DNA of 64,000 nt from Tessaracoccus oleiagri. Its GTDB lineage: Bacteria; Actinomycetota; Actinomycetes; Propionibacteriales; Propionibacteriaceae. The position numbers and the translations under genes are program-made. This document shows, piece after piece, positions 1 through 9,137 of this stretch. The stretch is taken from assembly GCF_900103275.1 (NCBI RefSeq), contig NZ_FNGP01000001.1, forward strand, positions 124,001-188,000, given 5' to 3'. The notes under the pieces were generated by a model. The model did no database searches and was not told where the DNA came from. It saw nothing but the letters and a program-made list of their open reading frames with translations. Within the stretch, counting starts at the first letter, position 1. Every line of letters starts with the position of its first letter.

Positions 1-750
1 GACCCCAGCTCGTCGCGCACCGGCGGCTCCATCCTGGGCGACCGCACCCGGATGGGCGAGTTCGCCGCGCTGGACGACGCCTTCGTCCGGCCCTCGCCCT
101 CCGGCGGCCACCTCGGCGGGGTCGCGCGCGCCACCCGCGAGTCGATGCTGGTCCTCGAGGCCGCGGGCTACGACGTCGTGCTGGTCGAGACGGTGGGCGT
201 CGGCCAGTCCGAAGTGGCAGTCTCCGGGATGGTCGACACGTTCCTCATGCTGCAGGTGGCCCGCACCGGCGACCAGTTGCAGGGCATCAAGCGCGGCATC
301 CTCGAACTCGCGGACGTCATCGCGGTGACGAAGGCCGACGGCGACAACGCGGGCGCGGCCAGGGTCGCGGCCCGGGAGCTCAGCATCGCGCTGAAGCTCG
401 TCACGTCGGAGGAGGACCGCCGGCGCGCGCCGGTGCTCACCTGCTCCAGCTACACCGGCGAGGGACTCGACGCGGTGTGGGACGCCGTCGTGCACCACCG
501 GGAGGAACTCGAGTCCGCCGGGGTGCTGCGCGAGCGACGCCTGGCCCAGCAGCGCGACTGGCTGTGGAACATGGTCCGCGGGGAGCTCGAGGAGGCGCTG
601 CGCACCTCCCCGAAGGTGCGCGCCGCGGCGGCCGAGGTGGAGGCCGCGCTGGCCACAGAGGAGCTGAGCGCGCTGGAGGGGGCGCAGGAGATCCTGCGGG
701 CCTTCGCGGACTCGATGTCCGACCTGCCCTGGTCCCGCGACACCTGGTGA
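1..750 (+). CDS. meaB: Methylmalonyl-CoA mutase-associated GTPase MeaB, 3' part
   Basis: The reading frame is open from the first base, so the gene is truncated by the left window edge; 249 C-terminal residues are present of a usual ~320. MeaB is a G3E P-loop GTPase that protects and reloads adenosylcobalamin-dependent methylmalonyl-CoA mutase. Visible motifs are the switch-region [10 protein letters not shown] stretch (around residue 63 of the visible part), the VTKADGDN guanine-specificity motif and the C-terminal arginine/tryptophan-rich dimerisation helix ([12 protein letters not shown]). The P-loop lies outside the window. Its partner mutase genes mutA/mutB are normally just upstream. 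This points to propionate/succinate interconversion through methylmalonyl-CoA. Family call is secure; partner genes are inferred. Confidence 0.93.
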   Translation, partial: DPSSSRTGGSILGDRTRMGEFAALDDAFVRPSPSGGHLGGVARATRESMLVLEAAGYDVVLVETVGVGQSEVAVSGMVDTFLMLQVARTGDQLQGIKRGILELADVIAVTKADGDNAGAARVAARELSIALKLVTSEEDRRRAPVLTCSSYTGEGLDAVWDAVVHHREELESAGVLRERRLAQQRDWLWNMVRGELEEALRTSPKVRAAAAEVEAALATEELSALEGAQEILRAFADSMSDLPWSRDTW

Positions 751-796
751 CCCGGTGGGCGGCCCCCGCGCGCCGCCCGCGTGCGAGACTCGCTCC

Positions 797-1660
797 ATGC
801 CCGAGACTCCCGAGATCCACGGCCTCTCCCGCTTCCTCGACGCGCACCTGACCGGCAAGGCCATCGCCAGCGGGACGCTGCTGACCTTCGCGGCGCTGAA
901 GACGTTCGACCCGCCGCTGGAGGCGCTGCAGGGGCTCGACGTGTCCGGCGTCGGCCACCACGGCAAGTTCGTCGACATCGACGCGCAGGGCGTCCACCTC
1001 ATCTTCCACCTCGCCCGCGCAGGCTGGCTGACCTGGCACGACGAGGTCCCCTCCACCCCCGCCCGTCCCGGCAAGTCGCCGGCCGCGCTGCGGATCGCCA
1101 TGGATGACGGCAGCGGCTTCACCCTCACCGAGGCGGGCACGCAGAAACGGCTCGCGATCTACGTCGTGGAGGACCCGCAGCAGGTGCCCGGCATCGCCGC
1201 CCTCGGCCCCGACCCGCTCGCCGAGGACTTCACCGTCGACCGGTTCGCCGCCATCCTCCACGACGCGGGCCGCGCCCAACTGAAGGGCGTGCTGCGCGAC
1301 CAGAAGGTGCTCGCGGGTATCGGCAACGCCTACTCCGACGAGATCCTGCACGCCGCCCGGCTCAGCCCGTTCACGCCGGCGTCAAGCCTGGATGACGAGG
1401 GCGTGGCGCACCTGCACCGTGTGGTCCGAGAGGTGCTCGGGGGCGCGATGGAAGCGGCCGACGGGCTGCCCCCGTCGGAATTGAAGGACGGGAAGCGCAG
1501 CACGATGCGCGTGCACGGCCGGGGGGGCGAGGCGTGCCCGGTCTGCGGCTCGACGATCGCCCAGGTGTCGTTCGCGGATTCCTCGCTGCAGTACTGTCCC
1601 GGCTGCCAGACCGGCGGCAAACTGCTCGCCGATCGGCGCATGTCGCGCCTGCTGAAGTAA
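797..1660 (+). CDS. Fpg/Nei-family DNA glycosylase/AP lyase
   Basis: 287 residues. The protein begins MPETPEIHG, the Fpg/Nei N-terminus in which Pro2 is the Schiff-base nucleophile and Glu3 the general acid, so ATG 797 must be the start. The helix-two-turn-helix region carries the LAGIGNAYSDEILHAARLSP motif, and a C-terminal zinc finger has the CPVC...CPGC cysteine pairs. It removes oxidised bases from DNA. Several actinobacterial paralogues (Fpg, Nei1, Nei2) exist; I cannot assign which one, and the central sequence is not a textbook MutM. Six bases before the ATG is a GAGACT hexamer that may be a weak leaderless -10. It lies 46 bp after meaB and is probably transcribed separately. Confidence 0.88.
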   Translation: MPETPEIHGLSRFLDAHLTGKAIASGTLLTFAALKTFDPPLEALQGLDVSGVGHHGKFVDIDAQGVHLIFHLARAGWLTWHDEVPSTPARPGKSPAALRIAMDDGSGFTLTEAGTQKRLAIYVVEDPQQVPGIAALGPDPLAEDFTVDRFAAILHDAGRAQLKGVLRDQKVLAGIGNAYSDEILHAARLSPFTPASSLDDEGVAHLHRVVREVLGGAMEAADGLPPSELKDGKRSTMRVHGRGGEACPVCGSTIAQVSFADSSLQYCPGCQTGGKLLADRRMSRLLK

Positions 1661-1723
1661 TAAGCATTCCCGGGACGTGTGGCCATATGCGCCCGCCGGG
1701 ATGGCTCACACGGCCGATCTGGG

Positions 1724-1729
1724 TAGACT
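1724..1729 (+). promoter_or_regulatory. Probable -10 element of the fhaA operon
   Basis: TAGACT hexamer 40 bases upstream of the fhaA ATG, matching the actinobacterial TANNNT -10. No convincing -35 is visible. It would give a short leader of about 34 nt that includes the GAGAGGAGG ribosome-binding site. Confidence 0.45.
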
Positions 1730-1769
1730 GACGGCGGATTTCGTGTCGGAGGCGGCGAGAGGAGGATCG

Positions 1770-2465
1770 ATGGGCGTGTTCGACAAGGCCGAGCGGAAGA
1801 TCGATTCCGTCGTGGGTAAAGTGTTCGCGCGCGCGTTCAAGGGCGACGTGCAACCCGTCGAGATCGCCGCTGGCATCCAGCGCGAGCTCGACGCCGAGGC
1901 CCGGCTGCTGAGCAAGGGCAAGAAGCTCGTCCCCAACCACTTCCTCGTGGGCCTCTCCCAGCACGACTACGACCGCCTCTACCCGTACGCCCGCACGCTG
2001 AACGCGGAGATCCTCCCCGGCATCCGCGAGCACGCCGCCGAGCAGAGCTACGTCTTCAACGGGCCCATCTCCATCGAGTACGAACTCAAGACGTCCCTGC
2101 CCACCGGGCAGTTCACCATCAAGAGCGAGGCGGTCGAGGGCAAGACCGAGAGCCGACCGCAGGAGGGCGGCCGCCTGGTGCTCGAGGTGCACGGCGTGCG
2201 CCACCCGCTGGTGCCGCCCGGCCTCGTCGTCGGCCGCGGCGCCGACGCCGACCTCCGCCTGAACGACCCCGGCGTCTCGCGTCGCCACGCGCTGATCACG
2301 GTGGCCGGGAGCCCTGACCGCCCCGTCGTCACCATCGAGGACCTCGGGTCCACCAACGGCATCGTCGTCAACGGAATGAAAGTGAGCAAGACCGCGCTCC
2401 GGGAGGGTTCTCGCATCGAACTCGGCAACACGCGCATGTTGGTGCACGCGCCGACGGAGATGTGA
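1770..2465 (+). CDS. fhaA: FHA-domain protein FhaA (DUF3662 + FHA)
   Basis: 231 residues. The N-terminal ~120 residues (start MGVFDKAERKIDSVVGKVF) are the DUF3662 domain typical of FhaA. The C-terminal ~85 residues form an FHA phosphothreonine-binding domain with the expected VGRGADADLRL, SRRHALI and LGSTNGIVVNG blocks. It acts as a cytoplasmic reader of PknB phosphorylation and, in mycobacteria, binds pseudokinase MviN to restrain peptidoglycan synthesis. First gene of the fhaA-fhaB-pstP-rodA-pbpA-pknB operon. ATG 1770 is chosen because a strong GGAGG lies 7 bases before it. It is shorter than the mycobacterial protein, which has a long low-complexity linker. Confidence 0.93.
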   Translation: MGVFDKAERKIDSVVGKVFARAFKGDVQPVEIAAGIQRELDAEARLLSKGKKLVPNHFLVGLSQHDYDRLYPYARTLNAEILPGIREHAAEQSYVFNGPISIEYELKTSLPTGQFTIKSEAVEGKTESRPQEGGRLVLEVHGVRHPLVPPGLVVGRGADADLRLNDPGVSRRHALITVAGSPDRPVVTIEDLGSTNGIVVNGMKVSKTALREGSRIELGNTRMLVHAPTEM

Positions 2466-2469
2466 CCGC

Positions 2470-2940
2470 GTGTCGGAACTCATCGTCTCGACGATCAAGA
2501 TCGTCTTCCTCGCGCTGGTCTGGCTCTTCATCCTGTTCCTCGCGTCCGTCATCCGCACCGACATGTTCGGCAAGCGGGTGCCGGCCTCGTCGCTGGCCGC
2601 CGTCCCCGCGGACCGGGGACGCCCCGACAACCACCGGCTGAGCCACGTGCCCACCCGCTTCGCGATCACGAACGGCCCCCAACAGGGCACCGCCGTGCCG
2701 GTCCAGCCGACGATCAACCTCGGCCGGTCCGCCGACTCCACCCTCGTGCTGGACGACGAGTTCGCCTCCGCGCGCCACGCACAGCTGGTGCAGACAGACC
2801 AGGAGACGTGGCTCGTCAAGGACCTGCAGTCCACCAACGGCACCTTCGTCAACGGCAAGCGCGTCGAGTCCGACCCGCTCCCGGCGACCGTGGGTGACGT
2901 CATCCGCATCGGGCGGACCCTGATGCGGCTGGAGGTGTGA
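2470..2940 (+). CDS. fhaB: FHA-domain membrane protein FhaB/FipA
   Basis: 156 residues from a GTG start four bases after fhaA. Residues ~8-28 form a single transmembrane helix (IKIVFLALVWLFILFLASV), and the C-terminal half is an FHA domain (INLGRSADSTLVL, SARHAQL, LQSTNGTFVNG). In mycobacteria the equivalent FipA is phosphorylated by PknA/PknB and bridges FtsZ and FtsQ at the septum. The stop codon overlaps the pstP start by one base (TGATG), indicating translational coupling. Confidence 0.92.
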   Translation: MSELIVSTIKIVFLALVWLFILFLASVIRTDMFGKRVPASSLAAVPADRGRPDNHRLSHVPTRFAITNGPQQGTAVPVQPTINLGRSADSTLVLDDEFASARHAQLVQTDQETWLVKDLQSTNGTFVNGKRVESDPLPATVGDVIRIGRTLMRLEV

Positions 2941-4358
2941 TGTACTCCCTCCGTTACGCGGCGCACTCGGAGGTGGGCCGCATCCGCAAGAACAACCAGG
3001 ACGCCGCCTACGCGTCCCCCACGATGCTCCTCGTCTGCGACGGCATGGGCGGTGCCGCCGCCGGTGACCTTGCGTCCGCCGTGGCCGCCACCGAGGCCAG
3101 CAAGTCGGACCGCCGGTTCGAGGACGCCGACGAGATGCTCGAGGCCATCGCGGGCATCATCACCCGCGCCAACGGCCGGCTGGGCGAGCTCGTCGAGGAG
3201 GACCTCACCATCGACGGGATGGGCACCACCTTCTGCGGGGGCATCTTCAACGGGCGCGAGATGGCCGTCGGCCACATCGGGGACTCCCGCGGCTACCTGC
3301 TCCGCGACGGGGAACTCACCCAGTTCACCCACGACCACTCGTGGGTGCAATCGCTGATCGACGAGGGCAAGATCACCCCCGAGCAGGCCGCCACCCATCC
3401 GCACCGCTCGCTCATCCTCCGGGTCCTCAACGGGCAGGAACTGTTCGAGCCAGACCTCATGACCCTGGAGCTGCAGGAGGGCGACCGCGTCCTCTTCTGC
3501 TCCGACGGCCTCTCCGGGCTGGTGCCGGACTGGAAGATCCGCGACGTGCTCGCCAGCCACGAGGACCTCGACGAGGCGATCCAGCGCCTGGCCCGCATGG
3601 CGAACCTGGCGGGCGGCCACGACAACATCACGCTGGTGGTGGGCGAGGTCGTCGCCCAGGACGACGCGCTCGATGCCCGCGCGGGGGCGCTGTACGGTTC
3701 GGCCACCGAGGTGGAGATCCCCGTCGTGGGCGCGTTGGCGGCGAAGGCCGGCAAGCCCACCGGCTACCCGGAGTCGCCGTCACCTCCCGAAGTGGTCGCC
3801 ACCGACCAGGAGCCCGAGGAGGCCGCCCGCTACGCACCGAAGGAGCAGCCGCACCGCTGGCCCGGCGTCCTGATCGCGCTGGTCGCCATCGCGCTCGTCA
3901 TCGGTGCCGGCGCCTGGGGAATCAGCTCCTACGCGCAATCCCGCTACTTCATCGCCGCAGAGTCGGGACAGGTCGCCATCTACAACGGGCTCCCGGGCAA
4001 CATCCTCGGTTATCCCCTCAACGCCATGACCGAGGGCACCGACATCCTGGTGGCCGACCTCCCCGCCTTCCACCAGAGGGCCGTCAACAACACCATCGGC
4101 GTCGCGAACCTCGAGGCCGCGCGCGCGACGACGCAGGAACTTCGCGTGATCGCGGACCGGTGCCGCGCCGTCCGTGAGGAACGCCTCAAGCCGGCCGAGC
4201 CTTCCGTCTCCCCCACGCCCACCGCCAGCGCGACGATCCCCGGCCTCCCCGCCGCGCCCGGCACCCCGCCGCTGGAGAACGTCGAGCCCGGCTACCCGAC
4301 GCAACTCGCGCCCATGACTCCCACCGCCACCGCGGAAGCCGACCCCGAGAGCTGCTGA
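2940..4358 (+). CDS. pstP: PP2C-family Ser/Thr protein phosphatase PstP
   Basis: 472 residues. The N-terminal ~240 residues are a PP2C/PPM metal-dependent phosphatase: RKNNQDA near residue 20, DGMGG near residue 34, GDSRGYLLRDG near 115 and GGHDN near 222 supply the metal-binding aspartates. A linker leads to one transmembrane helix (about residues 310-330) and a ~140-residue extracytoplasmic tail rich in Pro/Thr. It dephosphorylates PknB and its substrates at the membrane. ATG 2940 is preferred over the in-frame GTG 2937 because GGAGG sits at optimal distance and the start overlaps the fhaB stop. The rodA ATG overlaps its own stop in the same way. Confidence 0.94.
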   Translation: MYSLRYAAHSEVGRIRKNNQDAAYASPTMLLVCDGMGGAAAGDLASAVAATEASKSDRRFEDADEMLEAIAGIITRANGRLGELVEEDLTIDGMGTTFCGGIFNGREMAVGHIGDSRGYLLRDGELTQFTHDHSWVQSLIDEGKITPEQAATHPHRSLILRVLNGQELFEPDLMTLELQEGDRVLFCSDGLSGLVPDWKIRDVLASHEDLDEAIQRLARMANLAGGHDNITLVVGEVVAQDDALDARAGALYGSATEVEIPVVGALAAKAGKPTGYPESPSPPEVVATDQEPEEAARYAPKEQPHRWPGVLIALVAIALVIGAGAWGISSYAQSRYFIAAESGQVAIYNGLPGNILGYPLNAMTEGTDILVADLPAFHQRAVNNTIGVANLEAARATTQELRVIADRCRAVREERLKPAEPSVSPTPTASATIPGLPAAPGTPPLENVEPGYPTQLAPMTPTATAEADPESC

Positions 4359-5746
4359 TGAGCGTCTCGGTACAGCCAGAGGTCTCCGGCGACGTCATCG
4401 TCTACCGGCGCCGCCGGAACGTCGAACTCGCGCTGCTGCTCTTCGCGCAGGCGTTCGGCTACGGCGGCTGGATCCTCACGCACCTCAACATGTACAACGC
4501 CGTGCCCGACGGCTGGGCGGTCGTCGCCGGCCTCTGGTTCGGGCTCGGGCTGGTGGTGCACCTGGCGATCCGCGTCCGCCTGCCGTACGCCGACCCCGTC
4601 ATCCTCCCCGGGGTGTTCCTGCTCAACGGGCTCGGCCTCGCCATGCTGGCCCGCCTCGACGAGAGCTACCAGCTCAGCGACGCGAACATGCAGTTCGTCT
4701 GGACGGCGCTCGGCGCGGGGCTGCTCGTCCTCGTCGCCTTCATCCTGCCCGACCACCGCCGCCTCCAGCGGTTCCCGTACCTGCTGTTCATCTTCAGCTT
4801 CGTGCTGCTGGTGCTGCCGCTCACCCCGATCGGCGCCACCATCAACGGCGCCCGCATCTGGATCAGCGTGTTCGGGTTCAGCTTCCAGCCCGCCGAGATC
4901 GCGAAGATCACGCTCGCGATCGCGTTCGCCGCGTACTTCTACGAGAAGCGCGACGTGCTGGCGCTGGCCGGCAACAAGATCCTCGGAGTGCGCCTCCCGC
5001 GCGCCCGCGACTTCATCCCGATCGCCATCATGTGGGGCATCGCGCTCATGGTCATGGTCTTCCAGCGCGACCTGGGCATGTCGCTGCTTGTGTTCGGGCT
5101 GTTCACGGTGATGATCTACATCGCCACCCAGCGCAAGTTCTGGCCGATCCTCGCGTTCCTGCTCTTCCTCGTCGCGGGCGTGGCCGCCTACTACCTGACG
5201 CCGCACGTCTCCACCCGCGTCAACTCCTGGCTCGACCCGTTCGCGGACGTCGACAACAACTGGCAGGTCATCCAGGGCCAGTTCGGCATGGCCTGGGGCG
5301 GCCTCTTCGGCAAGGGCTGGGGCATGGGGCGCCCCACCCTGACGCCGCTGCCCCACAGCGACTTCATCGCCGCCTCGATCGGCGAGGAACTGGGCATCCT
5401 CGGCCTCATGGCCGTGGTGCTCGTGTACGCGATCATCTTCTCGCGCGGGTTGAAGGCCGCGCTCGTCTGCCCAGACGGGTTCGGCAAGCTCCTCGCGGGA
5501 GGGCTGAGCTTCGTGCTCGCGCTCCAGGTCTTCGCCATCGTCGGCGGCGTCACGCGGTTGCTGCCGCTGACCGGCCTCACGACACCGTTCATGAGCCAGG
5601 GCGGCTCGGCCATGGTGAGCAACTGGATCCTCGTCGCGATCCTCATGGTCGTCTCCCACCGGGCCCGCATGCCCCAGGCGGCGACGGCCACGCCCACCAC
5701 CCGGGCGGAGCTCGAGGACCACTCGACGGAGTTGATCGAGCGATGA
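4358..5746 (+). CDS. rodA: SEDS-family peptidoglycan polymerase (RodA/FtsW)
   Basis: 462 residues with about 12 hydrophobic helices. SEDS hallmarks are visible: INGARIWI followed by FQPAEIAKI, KFWPILAFLLF, and the C-terminal GLTTPFMSQGGSAM segment. SEDS proteins polymerise lipid II glycan strands together with a class B PBP; the next gene, pbpA, is that partner and overlaps this gene by four bases (ATGA). Position in the kinase operon matches mycobacterial rodA and Streptomyces ftsW-like genes here, so RodA is the better name, but sequence alone does not separate RodA from FtsW with certainty. Confidence 0.92.
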   Translation: MSVSVQPEVSGDVIVYRRRRNVELALLLFAQAFGYGGWILTHLNMYNAVPDGWAVVAGLWFGLGLVVHLAIRVRLPYADPVILPGVFLLNGLGLAMLARLDESYQLSDANMQFVWTALGAGLLVLVAFILPDHRRLQRFPYLLFIFSFVLLVLPLTPIGATINGARIWISVFGFSFQPAEIAKITLAIAFAAYFYEKRDVLALAGNKILGVRLPRARDFIPIAIMWGIALMVMVFQRDLGMSLLVFGLFTVMIYIATQRKFWPILAFLLFLVAGVAAYYLTPHVSTRVNSWLDPFADVDNNWQVIQGQFGMAWGGLFGKGWGMGRPTLTPLPHSDFIAASIGEELGILGLMAVVLVYAIIFSRGLKAALVCPDGFGKLLAGGLSFVLALQVFAIVGGVTRLLPLTGLTTPFMSQGGSAMVSNWILVAILMVVSHRARMPQAATATPTTRAELEDHSTELIER

Positions 5747-7173
5747 ACGGGCCCCTGCGCAAGGTGAGCATCCTCGTCGCCCTCATGATGGCGGCGCTGC
5801 TGCTCAACCTCACCTTCTTCACCGCAGTCCGGCAGGAGCCGCTGAACGAGAACCCGCTCAACCGCCGGGTCCGCGACGCCGAGTTCGCCCGCGACCGGGG
5901 CGCGATCCTCGTCGGCAACGAGGCCATCGCCATCAGCGAGCCCTCCGGCAACGCGACCGTGCCGTACGTGCGCAACTACCCCGAAGGCGAGGTGTGGGCG
6001 CCGGTGACCGGCTGGTTCACCCGCATCCACGGCGTCTCCGGGCTGGAGCGGGAGTACTCCTCCGAGCTCGCCGGCACCGCCTCCCGCCAGACGTTCAACC
6101 GGATCGTCGACGTGTTCACCGGACGCGAGAGCTCGGGCGCCAACCTGTCCACGACCCTCCACCCCGGCGCGCAACGCGCGGCCATGAACGCCCTCGGCGA
6201 CTCCCGCGGCGCCGTCGTCGCGATGAACTACGAGACCGGCGAGATCCTCGCGCTGGCCTCCACCCCCAGCTACGACCCGAACCGGCTCTCCACGCTCAAC
6301 ACCAACGACGAGATCGAGGCCTGGGACGAACTGCTCAACGCGGAGGACGAGCCCCTCAAGAACCGCGCCACCCGCGAGGTATACCCGCCCGGGTCCACCT
6401 TCAAGATCATCACCGCGGCCGCCGCCGTGGAGAACGGGATCCAGCCCGACAGCGTCATCCCGTCGCCGGCGTCGCTGCGGCTGCCGAACTCCAGCCACTC
6501 GATGGGCAACTCCACCAACTGCGGCGGCGAGGAGACCACGCTGGAACGGGCGCTGGCCACGTCGTGCAACACCGCCTTCGGGCAGCTGGGGCTCGACCTC
6601 GGCGCCGACGTGATGCTCGACATGGCGGAGCGCTTCGGGTTCAACCAGGAGCCGCAGATCGACATCCAGGCCGCGGCGTCGCGCTACCCGACCGAGGCCG
6701 ACGAGGCCCAGACGGCGCTGAGCGCCATCGGTCAGTACGAGGTCGCCGCCTCGCCGCTGCAGATGGCGCAGGTCACCGCAGCCATCGCCAACGACGGGCG
6801 CATGATGCGGCCCTACCTCGTCGACCACGTCACCACGCCCGACCTGCAGGTCATCAGCAGCACGCGGCCCGAGGAACTGTCCCGGCCGGTGTCGGAGGCC
6901 ACCGCCCGCCAGCTGCAGCAGATGATGGAGACGACGGTGAGCGAGGGCACCGGGCGCGCCGCGCGGATCGACGGGCTCACCCTGGGCGGCAAGACCGGCA
7001 CGGCGCAGTCGGATCCGAGCCGGCCGAACTACGCCTGGTTCGTGGGCTACGCGAAGGATCCCAAGGTGGCCATCGCGGTGTTCGTGGAGGACGCCGGCGT
7101 GGCCCGGGACGACATCTCGGGCGGCCGACTGGCGGCGCCGATCTTCCGTGCGGTCATGCAGGCAGTGAGATAG
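5743..7173 (+). CDS. pbpA: Class B penicillin-binding protein PbpA
   Basis: 476 residues. One N-terminal membrane anchor (about residues 8-28) is followed by a short dimerisation domain and a transpeptidase domain. The three active-site motifs are present: STFK with Ser218 as nucleophile, SCN (ATSCNTAF) and KTGTA (GGKTGTAQ). It crosslinks peptidoglycan stems in the periplasmic space with the SEDS protein encoded just upstream. Start ATG 5743 overlaps the rodA stop. A gap of 61 bp containing a purine-rich ribosome site separates it from pknB. Confidence 0.94.
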   Translation: MNGPLRKVSILVALMMAALLLNLTFFTAVRQEPLNENPLNRRVRDAEFARDRGAILVGNEAIAISEPSGNATVPYVRNYPEGEVWAPVTGWFTRIHGVSGLEREYSSELAGTASRQTFNRIVDVFTGRESSGANLSTTLHPGAQRAAMNALGDSRGAVVAMNYETGEILALASTPSYDPNRLSTLNTNDEIEAWDELLNAEDEPLKNRATREVYPPGSTFKIITAAAAVENGIQPDSVIPSPASLRLPNSSHSMGNSTNCGGEETTLERALATSCNTAFGQLGLDLGADVMLDMAERFGFNQEPQIDIQAAASRYPTEADEAQTALSAIGQYEVAASPLQMAQVTAAIANDGRMMRPYLVDHVTTPDLQVISSTRPEELSRPVSEATARQLQQMMETTVSEGTGRAARIDGLTLGGKTGTAQSDPSRPNYAWFVGYAKDPKVAIAVFVEDAGVARDDISGGRLAAPIFRAVMQAVR

Positions 7174-7234
7174 CAATGAGTTTCTGTGGCGCGAGTTTGC
7201 CAAGATGGTTGACTGTTGGAAAGGAAAGGGAGCG

Positions 7235-9133
7235 ATGACTGAGCGAGGAACCCTGCTCGGCGGCCGCTACGAGCTCGATCAGGTGATCGGCAGGGGCGGC
7301 ATGGCCGAGGTGTGGCGAGCCCGCGACACGCGCCTGCAGCGGGACGTTGCGGTGAAGCGGTTGCGACTCGACCTCGCAAGCGACCCCACGTTCCAGGCGC
7401 GCTTCCGTCGCGAGGCGCAGGCCTCGGCCGGCCTCAACCATCCCAACATCGTCGCCGTCTACGACACGGGCGAGGAGAAGGACCCCAACTCCGACGTCAT
7501 GGTGCCGTTCATCGTGATGGAGTTGATCGAGGGCGTCACGCTGCGCGAGGTGCTGCGCGGCGGCCGGAAGATCGTCCCCGAGAAGGCGCTGGAGTTCACC
7601 GCCGGCGTCCTCGACGCGCTGGCCTACAGCCACCGCGCGGGCATCATCCACCGCGACATCAAGCCTGCCAACGTCATGTTCACGCCCCCGGGCACGGTGA
7701 AGGTGATGGACTTCGGGATCGCCCGCGCCGTGGCGGACACGTCGGCGACGATGACCCAGACGGCCGCCGTCATCGGCACCGCCCAGTACCTCTCCCCCGA
7801 GCAGGCCCGCGGCGAGAAGGTCGACAACCGCTCCGACCTCTACGCCGTCGGCTGCCTCCTCTACGAACTGCTCGTCTCCGAACCCCCCTTCAAGGGCGAC
7901 TCACCGGTCTCCGTCGCCTACCAGCACGTGCGCGAGACGCCGGTCCGCCCGTCGGAGCGCGACCCGGAGATCACCTCCGACATGGACGCGATCGTCATGA
8001 AGGCGCTCGCGAAGGATCCCCGGGACCGATACCAGGACGCCACCGAGTTCCGCGATGACATCCTCCGCGCGCTCGACAACAAGCCCGTCCATGCCGGGCT
8101 GCCCCCGGTGGGTGACGCGCCGACCCAGGTCATCGCCACCGACCCCATCACCACCACCGCCCGGCGTGCCGCGATCCCCGCGGCCGTGGGCGGGGCGGCT
8201 GGCGCCATCGCCGCCTCCCCCATCACCGCGGGCGCGGGCAACACGCCCGAGGTCGTGGCGGACGAGCCGGTCGAGGAGCGACGCAACCGCGGAGCGATCA
8301 TCACGATCTCGGTGCTCGGCGGCCTGCTCCTGATCGGCCTCATCGTCGCCCTCTTCCTGCTGTTCAACGACAACAGCGCCGAGCCCGGCCCATCGCCGTC
8401 ACCGACTCCGAGCGTCGCCTCCGAATCGCCGTCCCCGTCGCCATCGGAGTCACCGAGCCCGGAGATGGAGGCTGTCCCGAGCGTGACCGGCATGGGCCAG
8501 GCGCTCGCCGAGAGCACGCTGCGCAACGCGGGCTTCGTCCCCGTGCTGGGTGGGCCCACCGAGGGCACCGCGGAGAACAACGGCCAGGTGGCCGGCACCG
8601 ACCCCGAAGCCGGCACGCAAGCCGAACGGGGCAGCGAGGTCACGATCTCCCTGTACGAGTACGAGGCCCCGGCCGAACCCGCCACCGCGACCGTCCCCGA
8701 GAACCTCCGCGGGATGACCGAGCAGGAGGCCCGCGACGAGCTCGTCGCCGCCGGCTTCGACAACAACAACATCTCCGTGACCAACGCCAATCCGGCCACC
8801 GAGCCCATCGACCTCGCGGCCGGCCAGGTGGTGGAGGCGACGCCCACCGGCGAAATCCCGGTGACGTCGACGATCACGCTCGTCCTGGCCACCGGACAGT
8901 CCACCGTGCCCGGCCTCGAGGGCATGACGGAGGACAAGGCCCGGGAGACCGCGCAGGACGCCGGCTTCGAGGTCGAGGTGGAGACGGTCGTCACCGACGC
9001 GCAGCCCGCCGGCGTGGTCTTCGAGCAGAACCCCAAGGAGAACACGACGATGTCGCGCGAGACGCCGATCACGATCCGCATCGCGGAGGCACCGGCGGAG
9101 GAGCCGACGCCGACGGAGAGCGCGACCCCCTGA
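7235..9133 (+). CDS. pknB: Transmembrane Ser/Thr kinase PknB with PASTA domains
   Basis: 632 residues. The kinase domain (residues ~10-275) has the glycine loop IGRGGMAEVW, catalytic HRDIKPAN with Asp141, DFG and an activation loop ending GTAQYLSPEQA. A juxtamembrane linker, one transmembrane helix (about residues 353-374) and a Ser/Pro-rich spacer lead to three extracellular PASTA domains (about 411-475, 482-552, 555-620) that bind muropeptides or lipid II. It phosphorylates cell-division and wall proteins and is opposed by PstP. ATG 7235 follows an AAAGGAAAGGGAG ribosome site. Only one kinase is encoded here; the pknA normally found between pbpA and pknB is missing. Convergent with pabA, four bases apart. 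Confidence 0.94.
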   Translation: MTERGTLLGGRYELDQVIGRGGMAEVWRARDTRLQRDVAVKRLRLDLASDPTFQARFRREAQASAGLNHPNIVAVYDTGEEKDPNSDVMVPFIVMELIEGVTLREVLRGGRKIVPEKALEFTAGVLDALAYSHRAGIIHRDIKPANVMFTPPGTVKVMDFGIARAVADTSATMTQTAAVIGTAQYLSPEQARGEKVDNRSDLYAVGCLLYELLVSEPPFKGDSPVSVAYQHVRETPVRPSERDPEITSDMDAIVMKALAKDPRDRYQDATEFRDDILRALDNKPVHAGLPPVGDAPTQVIATDPITTTARRAAIPAAVGGAAGAIAASPITAGAGNTPEVVADEPVEERRNRGAIITISVLGGLLLIGLIVALFLLFNDNSAEPGPSPSPTPSVASESPSPSPSESPSPEMEAVPSVTGMGQALAESTLRNAGFVPVLGGPTEGTAENNGQVAGTDPEAGTQAERGSEVTISLYEYEAPAEPATATVPENLRGMTEQEARDELVAAGFDNNNISVTNANPATEPIDLAAGQVVEATPTGEIPVTSTITLVLATGQSTVPGLEGMTEDKARETAQDAGFEVEVETVVTDAQPAGVVFEQNPKENTTMSRETPITIRIAEAPAEEPTPTESATP

Positions 9134-9137
9134 GCCG